37,613 nucleotides of DNA from Hypsibius dujardini (lineage: Eukaryota > Tardigrada > Eutardigrada > Parachela > Hypsibiidae), in the NCBI GenBank assembly GCA_001579985.1, contig LRSR01000784.1, positions 1 through 37,613 on the forward strand. The letters are read 5' to 3'. Below are positions 28,733 through 37,613 of this stretch, one piece after another; position 1 is the stretch's first letter; every line of letters starts with the position of its first letter. Under the pieces are notes generated by a model. That model saw only the letters and a program-made list of their open reading frames with translations, ran no database searches and had not been told where the DNA came from. Position numbers and translations under genes: made by a program.

Positions 28733-30429
28733 AAAAGAAGAAAAAATAACTACGGAAGGTTCCGAGATAATTTTATAGGGAGCGTTCCGAGAGAGACAAT
28801 GAAACGCATTGAGTAGATATAAATAAAATAAATAGAAATAGAATAAATAAAAAAGAACAAATGAAAGATGTAGCAAATGCCTGAAAAATATTTAAAGTAA
28901 TTAATGATATGGATCATATATAATTGGGCGGTTAATCAACTTACAAGTCCATTAGCTTACTGTCTCTGCAGTATAGACACACCAAATTTTCTCACTTGAA
29001 ACTAACTTTAATATGTGAATATATACATAAATAGTAAGCTATCCGTTTACCAAAATATGGCAGCAATTTTCATTAAGGCATTTTTGGCACTAATAATTTT
29101 TCGCACCACATCTAGCAAACTGAATTTGATTTTAGAGAAAAGCGATCGCAGTGCCAGTTATGGGCAGCACATCTGACGGGACGATTTACTGTTCAATGAA
29201 TCAATCGCAGTGCTAGCCATCGGCTGCACATCTGCCGAGGGGCCGCACATCTGCCGGCTACGGGCGTGTTTTAACTTGACGCTCGGTTTTGAGTTAAGGT
29301 GAATGTGTGGCTGACTGCTGGCTGACTGGCTGGCTGACTGGCTGGCTGACTGTGCTGGCTGACTGGCTGGCTGACTGGCTGGCTGACTGGCTGGCTGACT
29401 GGCTGGCTGACTGGCTGGCTGACCTCGATGAGCATCGATCGATCGAAGGACGTGGCCCTCGGTCGGTTGTGGTCAACCAATCGCATTCCTGCACAAACGC
29501 CGCCCGCGTGTGCAGCCGATGATCTTTCTTGGAAGTACGTGCCTAGCATTCGGCCTTTTTTAGCTGCGCATAAAGTTCGCTAGTTAATAAGCATGGTATA
29601 AGCATGGTATACGACCTTTCTGCCCACGGCATCGTTATTCTTACCTACCCTACAGTACTTTTGCAATACTCTATTTAAGAAGAAATAAATAAATACAGCT
29701 AAGAAGCCTGGATGTTTGAAACAGAGCCACAAACTGCACCACCCATATGTAATCACATTTCCGTCACATTTTCCATGTCCCGAGACGTGACCTTTCCCCG
29801 ACGGGGTAGCGCACCCTACACTTTGTCAGTCTTCTTCGCCCCCAATGAAGCATTCTCAATTACAACTTTTACACGGTTACACACACACAATTACACAACA
29901 AAGTGGGGGAGGGTTCTGAAGAATCGGGATAACTTGCGCTGCTTTTTTTACCCCTTCGTAAATTTGTACCGGCGGTCCCAAATAGTTTTGCAATCAATCA
30001 GACGGGTTGGTTTCCACTGCCAGCTTGAGCTTGTGGTGCTAGTTATCCCGATTCTACAGTAAAACAACAACCATTTTCACGGCAAGAAATGCCTCTGCGC
30101 CCTCCCTCACCTACGTCAAGGCTACGCACACTTCAGAGGCCTCAACTCAAGTGCTATATTTCCCATCACTCTCTGCCCCTTTGAAGGTACATTAAAAACC
30201 GCTTTTCAGAGATAACTAGCGGCACGGCAGTCAACACATACAGTTCATGGGAGTCCTCTCGTATATCACGATTCCCAAACATACAATTACAATCAAGAGT
30301 GTATATAACCTTGTCAGACACCTCTTCCGTAATCCACGACCAACGTCTCACCTAATCATGCTGATTTTGGTTGTTTCGCTTAGATTGCACCTCCTTTGAC
30401 GTAGGTGCTGATCCAGTTTGCTGTATAAC
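28733..30429. other. Intergenic with one tandem array, no gene recognised
   Basis: AT-rich from 28800 to 29160, with direct repeats CGATCGCAGTGCCAGTTATG / CAATCGCAGTGCTAGCCATC near 29144 and 29204. The tandem array 29307-29424 is listed separately. Open frames at 29712-30062 and elsewhere show no domain. Confidence 0.4.
29307..29424. repeat. TGGCTGGCTGAC minisatellite
   Basis: About ten copies of the 12-bp unit TGGCTGGCTGAC. The Trp-Leu-Thr-Gly and Ser-Gln-Pro-Val frames across it are products of the repeat. Confidence 0.93.
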
Positions 30430-31436
30430 CAGAGGCTCGTTTAGGGTCCTTACAGTACGGAAGCAGGACCCGTCACGGTCAGGGCTTGGGCAAATAGGCA
30501 AAATGCATTTTTTCAAGACTGAACCCAGACTTCGGCCTCTTGTCCCTGATCATTTTAAAACTTATAGGGGTGTGCGGACCGAATTTCCAAGGGTCCCCTG
30601 GGATTTCAAATGTTTTTAAGAACATCAGTTTTCCTTGAAATTTGAGGTTTCGTGAGATTCACCCTCCCGAAAAACAGTATTTGAAATACACTTACATTTA
30701 CTGTCTTAAATACCGTTCTATATTGCTTAACAAAGCAGCTTGTACTCCTTTTAGTCCCTGACGTAAAAAGGTGACCAAACGGAGTGCCATTTACGACGCC
30801 AATTTTATTCGGACTTTGAAGTTTTCTCAAAGTTTGAAAAGTCTAGAAACGGAGAAACTCTTGTCGAATTCAAATTTTTGTCAAACGCAGAGTTTAAAAA
30901 TACTTTTATTGTTGGTAAAGAACGAGAACAGTGCCAGTTGACCACTGGTCAATCGTTTTGACAGTCAAAATATCTTCCTGATTGTGAATTTCATTGTTTC
31001 AATTATTCTGTGTCCTTTTTAGTTCAGCAGTATGAGCTCGACCGTTTCAAGAACTGTAAAGGATTTCAATTATGCTTCGAATTAATGTCATATTTTTATT
31101 ATATTATATATTATTATATATTATATTAGTGTCATTTTTCGCCAGGGCCAGTAGTAACTTCCTACTAATGAATGCAAATTCCCGGTTCAAAACATTCAAA
31201 AACGGTCCAAATTTGATGAAAAGCTGATATTTTTGAAAATATCTTGAAATCACAAGGGCCCCTGGAAATCAGACCCCCAGACCTCCCCTCCCCCCACAAG
31301 TTTCAAAATGATCGAGGACAAGAGGCCGAATTTTTGGCTCAATCTTGAGAACAAGCATTTTTCCCCTTTGCCCAACCCCTGGCGCTGCCATGAGGGGTCC
31401 TGGTTCCGACCCGTAAGAACCCTAAACGAGCCTCTG
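30430..31436. mobile_element. Foldback element of about 1 kb with 190-bp inverted arms
   Basis: The left arm 30430-30617 begins CAGAGGCTCGTTTAGGGTCC; the right arm 31249-31436 ends with its complement, GGACCCT-like AACCCTAAACGAGCCTCTG. Along the arms the order of motifs matches in reverse: CAGGACCC, TTGGGCAAA, GCATTTTTTC, AAGACTGAACC, GCCTCTTGTCC, GATCATTTTAAAACTT. Identity is around three quarters by eye. The interior shares 30660-30825 with 21630-21835. No transposase frame. The right end lies 40 bp before the TATA box of the propeptide gene. Confidence 0.82.
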
Positions 31437-31476
31437 TGTGTAGCCACACATCCATCCCACCGCAACCGGACCTGCT

Positions 31477-31482
31477 TATAAA
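31477..31482 (+). promoter_or_regulatory. TATA box of the propeptide gene
   Basis: TATAAA (in CCTGCTTATAAAGCC) sits 61 bp before the ATG at 31543. An initiator-like TTGCACTCACC follows about 20-25 bp downstream, so transcription would start near 31497-31502 and leave a leader of about 40-45 bases. Confidence 0.6.
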
Positions 31483-31542
31483 GCCTCCTCGGTTGCACTC
31501 ACCCAGTTTTTTTCCATATCGAGGCACGGTGCTCTCGTCATC

Positions 31543-32840
31543 ATGTGGCTCTTATATCTTTTCCTAGTGGTCGTCGCGAAATCCCCCTGGGAAGACAACT
31601 ACGTGAACGCTATAGTCGCCTACAGTGGATTGGAGGGTGGAGATGGGAGTGGCAGTTTCTGGACACCTGCCGTCGAGAACGCCGCCAAGGAACAACCGAT
31701 TGTGCAGCTCCAGCCGACGCAGATGCCGAAACGACTGCGTTTCGGACCGGTCAATTGGGGACCTGCGCTGTTTTACAGTGGCCTGAGTCCGGCAATGTCC
31801 GGTCGCGGCAGTGGATCCCCCGCTGAGGAGGAGGATACTGCAGGGGCTGTCATCAAACATTCTGGTTCGATTGATGAACCGTTTCAGGATGTGCCGAATT
31901 TTTCCGTCAACGCCATTTCTGATGAGGTAACTTGAGCTGCAATTAAATTTGACTGACGAATATTAATTATTACGAAATTAATAAAATGTATAACACGTAC
32001 TTAGTGGCCATAAATTACGACCGTTTGCATAGCTGTAATTGTTGAAAGTCCAAATTTGAAATTTTCATTTATGTGATATTAATTATTTAGCACTATTTTA
32101 CAAGTGAATTGTGTTTTAAGGCATTTTATACAACGAGTTCCATAAAACTCCAAACTTCACATTGTTCTCAATTCTAAAGTACTCACCCTAATAACCAATA
32201 CCATATGAAAATATTTACTTGCACAATTTAGGCACAATCTTACGTTCCAATCCTGAAGCTCCTATTGCTTATCCAATCCAAAGATTGTTCCAAAATTGTA
32301 CCAAAATTGTACCCAAAACCTTAAAACCAGTTTAAAACCGGTTTTGACAGGTTCTGATACCGGAATCAGACATTTTTTGTCATATTCTAATAAAAACACT
32401 CGCACACAATCTTAGGACCAGATTTGGGACTGTCTTTTTTTAGTTAACAATATTTTTTTTCCGGCTCGGAGGGTCTTGCATATTGTATGCATAATTACAA
32501 TATATGGACAATCTCGTTTTATATAAAAACAATATTGAATCACGCGACATTTCATTAGGGTCATATTGTGTAGGATCCCAAGAACGGTTGCATGACCGGG
32601 GTTGATTCTGCCTCGCGATGACCCTTGGCAATTTGGTTTTTGTAGGGCAACAAAAGCGACGACCACTCCCCGTTTGCAAGTTTTCGCAGTAAACGCTTCA
32701 GCCGAATAGCGTGGATGCGGGATCGGAAGGCGTCCGGATCAGAGGAGGACGCCTTGTTGAGTCGTCAAGCTCTCGGGAGACTTGCAGCGAAAGCCAAAGG
32801 CGCCCCGAATGTTCTCTTCAAAATGCGCATGTTCGGATAG
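31543..32840 (+). CDS. Secreted propeptide, possible neuropeptide precursor, two exons
   Basis: Exon 1 is 31543-31926 (donor GATGAG|GTAACT), exon 2 is 32646-32840 (acceptor TTTTTGTAG|GGCAAC). The junction is phase 0 and the product is 192 residues. Residues 1-12 are a short hydrophobic signal-like stretch (MWLLYLFLVVVA). The rest has no cysteine and no predicted fold. Dibasic sites occur at 63-64 (MPKR) and 144-145 (RSKR), and a basic cluster RDRK at 153-156. The C-terminus FKMRMFG would be amidated to an MRMF-amide if Gly192 serves as donor. Possible products include the segment starting LRFGPVNWGPALF, the short FSRIAWM and the C-terminal peptide. I do not recognise the family. The promoter has a TATA box. 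Alternative: an unrelated secreted disordered protein. Confidence 0.68.
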
Positions 32841-33609
32841 TCAAAGCAACTTTTCACTTTACTGGGTGTTAAAATTTCTAGCGTTATAACCGCGCTTTTT
32901 TTTAATACCAATTTTCAAGCAGGTTTCAACAACCGGTCGAGGTGCATGATCCCAGCAGATTTGTTTCGCTGTCAAGCTTTTCTACTTAATTAATAATCCA
33001 ACATTTACTTGTATCTTAGTTATTTCTCTCTTCTAATCTCCAACCGAAATACACAGTATGATGTTTATGTTTATTCAAGATGAGCAATTTTACCAGAAAG
33101 AGACTTCCTCCTCCAAATAAAAACATCCGCGGCTAGGTGGTTCTTGGTACAACTTATTTTCCATGCACAAATACAATTGAAATACAATTAGATGTGCCCG
33201 CCAGATACCCAGGTGAGGTGGGAATTAACCTTGACTGCAGTAAAAGTCTCAAACTGCTTGTGGATGGAGGTAATTTATGCTCCATTCTAGAAATATGACA
33301 AAACTAAACTAAACATAAAAGTGGGTAAAAATTAAAATTAAATTAAAATTAAAATCAAAATCAAAATTCAAATTAAACTAAAATTTTAGCAAAACAAATT
33401 CAGTTTTTGGCATTGAAGATTTAAGTTGGAAAATTGAAATTATTTAACTGATTTCGACTAAAAATATTGTGAAATTGCTTACCAAAGGCATCTATTTTTT
33501 TAATTGACTAATAAACTTCATTGGTCGATTAATGTTAGTTTTTTTTTACTTGTCTGTAAATTTTTTATGTTTGATTATTTTGATTATTTGATATCGTTAC
33601 TATATAATA
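32841..33609. other. Intergenic, AT-rich, no gene recognised
   Basis: Includes a simple (AAATT/AAAATCAAA)n tract at about 33320-33385. No domain-bearing frame. Confidence 0.45.
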
Positions 33610-33854
33610 CAATCAAAACAGAAATAGTTGACGATAGGCGTGGTTTGAGCTTGCGCACCAATAGAAACTGATGGTGCGCCCTCGAGGCGAATGTCACTTA
33701 TACGGCTAATTTTAGGGACCTTCTGTAAGCCGTGCGTCCCACCATCAGTGGGCCACTCAATTGAAGTCGAGATGTGTGCATTTTCAATCTTGATTGGAAG
33801 TGGAGATAAGGAGTGCAAAAAGCACGTGAGCGTCAACTATTTCTGTTTCGATTG
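33610..33854. mobile_element. TA-flanked MITE with 22-bp inverted ends
   Basis: Left end CAATCAAAACAGAAATAGTT and right end, reversed, CAATCGAAACAGAAATAGTT, each followed by GACG, with TA on both sides (33608-33609 and 33855-33856). Length 245 bp. Tc1/mariner-type by its TA duplication. The interior matches no gene. Confidence 0.8.
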
Positions 33855-33856
33855 TA

Positions 33857-35168
33857 TCTCTGATTTTAGGTCATTGCATTTAAGGAGAGCTGTAACTCAA
33901 TCAGCGAGGTCCAATCGACCATTACCTGGGCTTGTGGTCCCGGTATAGGACCCAGGCACTGCGAAAATTGTCAGCTCAAATGATAATTATGGTTAACGTT
34001 GGGGAGGACACGATTGTATTGAAAACGCCCCTATTTAAAGAATCTGAGTCAATTATCGCAGAGTTGTAACATAACAAAATGCCTTTTTCACCCGGGAATA
34101 GTCTACCGGTAATTCTACGTCTATATACTCACAGATCAGCAAGGTAGCCTGCTTTCACTTATCCATAAGTGCGATCGATATGAGTTTATGAATCGGAGTG
34201 GCTATTTTACCCTTCTTTTTGGGGCCCAATAGAACACCGGCTATTTCACCCTTCCCTGAATACAGGTCGATTCATTAACACGTGGACACGCGCGATCGCT
34301 TGTCAGAGGAACTGTGCGCAACTGATCATGTCCCTGTCATTAGCTTAAACAAAGATGATTCAGTTTAGGAAAATTTAGCGTTCAAACAATTGGGAAAAAG
34401 CAGTAAGCCACGCCATGCAGCTCTACCCAGAAAAAGTGACCATTTTATCTTCCCGAGACAAAAAAAAGTATTCTTCTTGGTCACTTTAATTGCTCTTCCT
34501 ATGGATTTTTTGTACTTTCCTGAACTTTTGTCAATGGCCTATTAAAAAAGTATTACTTCAAAGCCTAAATTGACCGATTGAGAGAACCAAGCCTGTCGAT
34601 ATCTTGTCCATCCGATTATTAGGGGAAGATTTTTCACATGCTGTGTCTCAGTAATGTTCAACTCTATGTTCTCAACTCAGGCAAAAAATATGCTGATTTT
34701 ATGCATATTTGCACTGAAAAACTAGAAACGGGAACGATCCAACATGTTTTTGGTCTGAAAGTTTTCAGAACACGTCAAAAAAGCACTTTTGGCGCCATTT
34801 TGTTCATAAAAATATTTTTTGTAAATCGGTTTCCGAACCAATTTGCCTTCCAGTGGGCTCTTCGTGAAGCCTATCTGTTCTGCTATGGATTGCTATAAGC
34901 CGATTTTAGAAGTAGGGTGGCTCAATTTTGTATCATTAAATTCAGTCATGGGTGCAGAATAGCAAAAAATATCAGTCAACTTCGTCCAGTTTTTCTAGCC
35001 ACTGTCCCTGCCTTATAGAATGAAATCGGAAACATTCCAACCAGGTATTTATACGCAAAACAGTTAAGCTTCACATAGTCTGAAGAAATTTGAACAAAAT
35101 AATAAAAACCAAATTTTTCGTGAGTTTGTTAATGTGTCCATGTGGTAATGAATCGACCTTTACATCGA
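33857..35168. other. Intergenic, with one stray end of the 35-kb foldback family
   Basis: At 34217-34265, GGGGCCCAATAGAACACCGG followed by CTATTTCACCC and TCCCTGAATACA matches the outer ends of the element at 35169-35647. An 86-residue frame at 34638-34898 has no recognised domain. Confidence 0.45.
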
Positions 35169-35647
35169 TAGGGCCCAAGAGCACCCCGGCTATTTTACCC
35201 CTCCCTGTATACATCACTAGGGGTCCAAATCGCGCCCCTGCTATTTTACCCATCCCATGTTGTCCGTACGTCCGTCAGTCTGTCCGTCGTCCGTACGTCA
35301 GTCTGTCCGCCTGTCCGTCCTTTGACCGTCCGTTGACCGTCAATCCGTTGTCAGACAGATGCTCGATCAACGGGCAAGGGATAGCGGACGGACGGACGGA
35401 CGGACGACAGACGGTCAGACGACGGACGGATGACGGATTGACAAACGAGGGGCGGAAGACGGACGGACGGACGACGGACAAACGGACGACGGATGGACGA
35501 CGGACGGACGGACAGACAGAACACAAACAGACAACGAACGAACGGACAACGGACGGACAGCATGAGAGGGGTAAAATAGCCACAGCACTATTTTGCCCCT
35601 AGTGATGTATTCAGGGAGGGGTAAGTAGCCAAAGTGCTATTGGGCCC
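35169..35647. mobile_element. Foldback element with a tetranucleotide-repeat core
   Basis: The left arm 35169-35250 (TAGGGCCCAAGAGCACCCCG, CTATTTTACCCCTCCCTG, ATACATCACTAGGGG) matches the reverse complement of the right arm 35568-35647. Between them, 35258-35560 is built of GTCC/GTCCGTC units in the left part and GACGGACGGAC units in the right part, so the core is itself an inverted repeat around about 35350-35385. Long frames through it are repeat products. Another copy of the outer end occurs at 34217-34265. Confidence 0.85.
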
Positions 35648-35852
35648 CACACATTACAAGGGAGGAGGAAAATAGCTGTAGCCTTTATGATTTACATGAA
35701 ATACTTGAAATTACAGCCTCGTTCAAAAGAAATTGGAAAGCCAATTAGTCTACATTACGATGTAGGGTAACCTTATCTACATTACTGTATAAGGTAGTAA
35801 TAAAACTCATCCTGGGATGTAGTACACGTGTGGTTTGGACTTAAGTACAATT

Positions 35853-37098
35853 CTAACTCCACATTTGTTTTGCCTGTTCACGGATGCAATTTCGCAGGCG
35901 AGTGGCAAACTTCGAGCCGTCATTGAAGGAGAAGACCACCTGCCCGTCCCCTCCAATTGGTCCGCCCTGGAACGCGAAGTACGGCTGCACCCCGTTGAAG
36001 GCCCCAGCCACCCCGTTTAACGTAGCTCCCGTCACCATCCTTGCACCGACATTAAACACACCCACCATCCGGAACCACGCGTTGTCCATCTCTGAGTCCG
36101 GTGCGTAGTAGCAGCGCGGTCCTCCCCCTTGGATTAGGGATGATACGTCAAACAGCAAATTAATTGTTTCATTTGATTTGGATTTTGATTCTAAGTTGAT
36201 TCAGTTCAATTCGACTTGATTTTGAGTTGATTTAGTTCAATTCGATTTGATTTAGATTGATTTAAAACTCGTTTGATTTGAAATGTGTTTGATTTGATTT
36301 TGGTTTAGTTTGGTTTGAAGTTGTGTTGGATTAGGTTTTGATTTGAAGCGGAATTTGTTCAGTTGTCTTTTTGACTGGGATTTTTTCCCCAGGAATCTGA
36401 TCTTTAAAATAAGTTGACATTTTTGGTGCTTCTACTCCTATAATACTGAACTGGACAAAACTGTTAGTAAAATCAAAAATACAAACATGCATTATTTTGG
36501 GCTCGTTTCTTCTCTAGAACTTCAGATTTCGTTAAATCTTCATTGGTTCTTTATTTAATCCAATAAATCAAATTTTGAGGTCAAGCAAACAAAAATCAGA
36601 TCAAGTAAACTTTTGTTTGATTTGATTCGATTCGATTGATTGATTGGTTGATTGAAATCCAGCAAACAAAAATCAAATCAAGTGCACTCTTGTTTGATGT
36701 TATGTGATTCGATTTGGTTGTTTGACTGTTTGATCGCTTGATTGATTGCTTGAAATGATCCTTACCTTGGATGGGATTGCGGCCGGACAGTTGAACACTG
36801 CATTTGGTCTGCCCGGGAGGGGCATTGCCGGTGGCCTGGTTCCAAGCTGATGCGTAGAGGTCCAGGCCCCCACCGAGGTTGGAGTTAACTACGATGACGT
36901 CCAGCGGACCGTGGCCGCAGTCCACGGTCAAGACGTGGCCGCACATGGCATTGGTATACTTTAACTGGCGTAGGGAAGAGATATCGCCCAAAGCGACGGG
37001 TTTTTGAAGGGTGTAAGAAGCACGGGGAAGCGAGCAGGCCCCTGATTCGTGGGCTCCATGTCGGGTGGCAAGGACGTTGTTCAGCGCAGCTTCACTTC
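35853..37098 (-). CDS. Expansin-like secreted protein, last two exons (5' end not found)
   Basis: Exon n-1 is 36766-37098 and the last exon is 35853-36127, joined in phase 1 (ATCCAAG|GTAAGG ... TCCAAG|GGGGAGG) to give NPIQGGGPRCYY. About 201 residues are visible. The first exon reads as a double-psi beta-barrel: ESGACSLPRASY, VALGD, YTNAMCGHVLTVDCG, LDVIVVNSN, GLDLYASAWNQATG, CSVQLSGRN. The second has the look of an expansin C-terminal beta-sandwich: CYYAPDSEMDNAWFRMVG, VTGATLNG, QPYFAFQGG, VVFSFNDGSKFATRLRNC. Expansin-type proteins loosen or bind polysaccharide. The usual catalytic-type Asp of the TDxC motif appears as Asn (VVNSN), so a binding role is as likely. The acceptor CTACAG before 37098 shows more exons upstream; the signal peptide must lie there. 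Confidence 0.66.
36166..36345. repeat. TTGATTTGATTT-type simple repeat in the expansin-like gene intron
   Basis: Degenerate GATTTGATT/GATTCGATT units run through the intron (36128-36765), with a second block at about 36612-36750 (AAACAAAAATCA(G/A)ATCAAGT duplicated at about 36588 and 36664). Confidence 0.8.
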
Positions 37099-37479
37099 CT
37101 GTAGCACAGTAATTACAGGAATATCGTTAATGTAATGTTCTTAATCTTAATCTTATTTTAACCGAAATTATAATTTTAAAATTTAGAATGGTATGAAGTT
37201 TTATTACTGAGCCTAGAATACTGTAAAACGGGAAGAAATGATCTAATCATTGAGATTCGCTTTGATTTCATTCGAACTGAAAACACACCGAGAGCTGTTT
37301 TTTTATTTTAATATTTTTCCCTTTACAAGGGGTTGGTGCGCGCTTCGCCGCCAGAGTGAACAAGTCTTACAATATCAATCGATAGCTGTGACTTTAACCT
37401 ACCTATTCATACCAAAAGCTAATCCGGAGCTTACGAAACAAGATCACAATTTGCATGATTCATACGCCCCTCCTCCTTC
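37099..37479. other. Probable intron or upstream DNA of the expansin-like gene
   Basis: Should hold intron sequence before the exon at 36766-37098. No minus-strand exon encoding a signal peptide was found. An open plus-strand frame at 37250-37546 has no recognised domain and runs into the terminal inverted repeat. Confidence 0.35.
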
Positions 37480-37613
37480 AACAACTGAACAACTGATAAT
37501 GCAAACCATGCAATTGATTGGTCGATTGTTTTGTTTTGCTTATTAACCACTTCTTAATTTGAAACAATCGACCAATCAATTGCATGGTTTGCATTATCAG
37601 TTGTTCAGTTGTT
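37480..37613. repeat. Perfect 52-bp inverted repeat at the window edge
   Basis: 37480-37531 (AACAACTGAACAACTGATAA... GTCGATTGTTT) is the exact reverse complement of 37562-37613, with a 30-bp spacer. The right arm ends at the last base of the window, so its true extent is unknown. It may be a MITE cut by the window edge or a foldback artefact at a contig end. Confidence 0.92.

Noticed and set aside
29307-29424. CRISPR-like array
   Set aside because: Units are contiguous 12-mers with no spacers, in an animal genome.
29271-29549. Trp-Leu-Thr-Gly or Ser-Gln-Pro-Val repeat proteins
   Set aside because: Products of a 12-bp minisatellite, open on both strands.
31250-31527. Minus-strand frames of 62-82 residues
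   Set aside because: They lie in the right arm of the foldback element and overlap the promoter of the propeptide gene; no domain.
35090-35602. 170-residue Arg/Thr/Asp-rich frame
   Set aside because: Runs through the GTCC/GGAC core of a foldback element; no domain.
37250-37546. 98-residue plus-strand gene
   Set aside because: It runs into the terminal inverted repeat and has no recognisable domain.

Overview
The window is nuclear DNA of a eukaryote, most likely a small invertebrate animal. Three reasons: spliced genes with GT-AG introns of about 0.2-1.1 kb, metazoan families (class A GPCRs, an ankyrin/SOCS-box protein, a secreted propeptide), and abundant foldback elements and microsatellites. 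The divergent intronless GPCR family resembles lineage-expanded receptors I associate with tardigrades. That placement is inference from family resemblance, not proof. No prokaryotic operon, rRNA, tRNA or CRISPR array was seen.

Layout. Positions 1-15 kb hold a cluster of one intronless rhodopsin-like GPCR family. Two copies are intact (1586-2650 and 9536-10585, both minus). Four are relics (4413-5653 minus, 7337-7645 plus, 8636-8916 plus, 14100-14619 minus). Embedded in the cluster (11560-13610, minus) are two head-to-tail, frame-broken protein kinase domains that look like one decayed tandem-kinase gene. 15.5-15.8 kb is a 63-bp minisatellite. 16.35-20.9 kb is a seven-exon ankyrin-repeat/SOCS-box gene, including one GC-AG intron, repeated ghost copies of an exon end and a large hexanucleotide array in an intron. 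21-24 kb is intergenic and carries a clean hAT-type MITE (8-bp target duplication). 24.2-26.5 kb is a two-exon orphan class A GPCR with a TA-flanked MITE in its intron; a truncated relic of its first exon lies at 28.4-28.7 kb. 30.4-31.4 kb is a 1-kb foldback element ending about 40 bp before the TATA box of a two-exon secreted propeptide gene (31543-32840). 33-35.7 kb is AT-rich and carries two more inverted-repeat elements. 35.85-37.1 kb (minus) holds the last two exons of an expansin-like gene (double-psi beta-barrel plus a C-terminal beta-sandwich-like domain), whose 5' end was not found. The window ends exactly at the end of a perfect 52-bp inverted repeat.

The genes do not form a pathway. 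The region reads as a birth-and-death receptor cluster followed by unrelated single genes, separated by MITE-rich DNA. The points most worth attention are the reciprocal Asn/Asp exchange between TM2 and TM7 in the clustered receptors, the in-frame glycosylation-site minisatellite in one relic, the identical stop codon at the same receptor position in two relics, the decayed tandem kinase with unusual catalytic motifs, the uncharacterised propeptide and the expansin-like protein.
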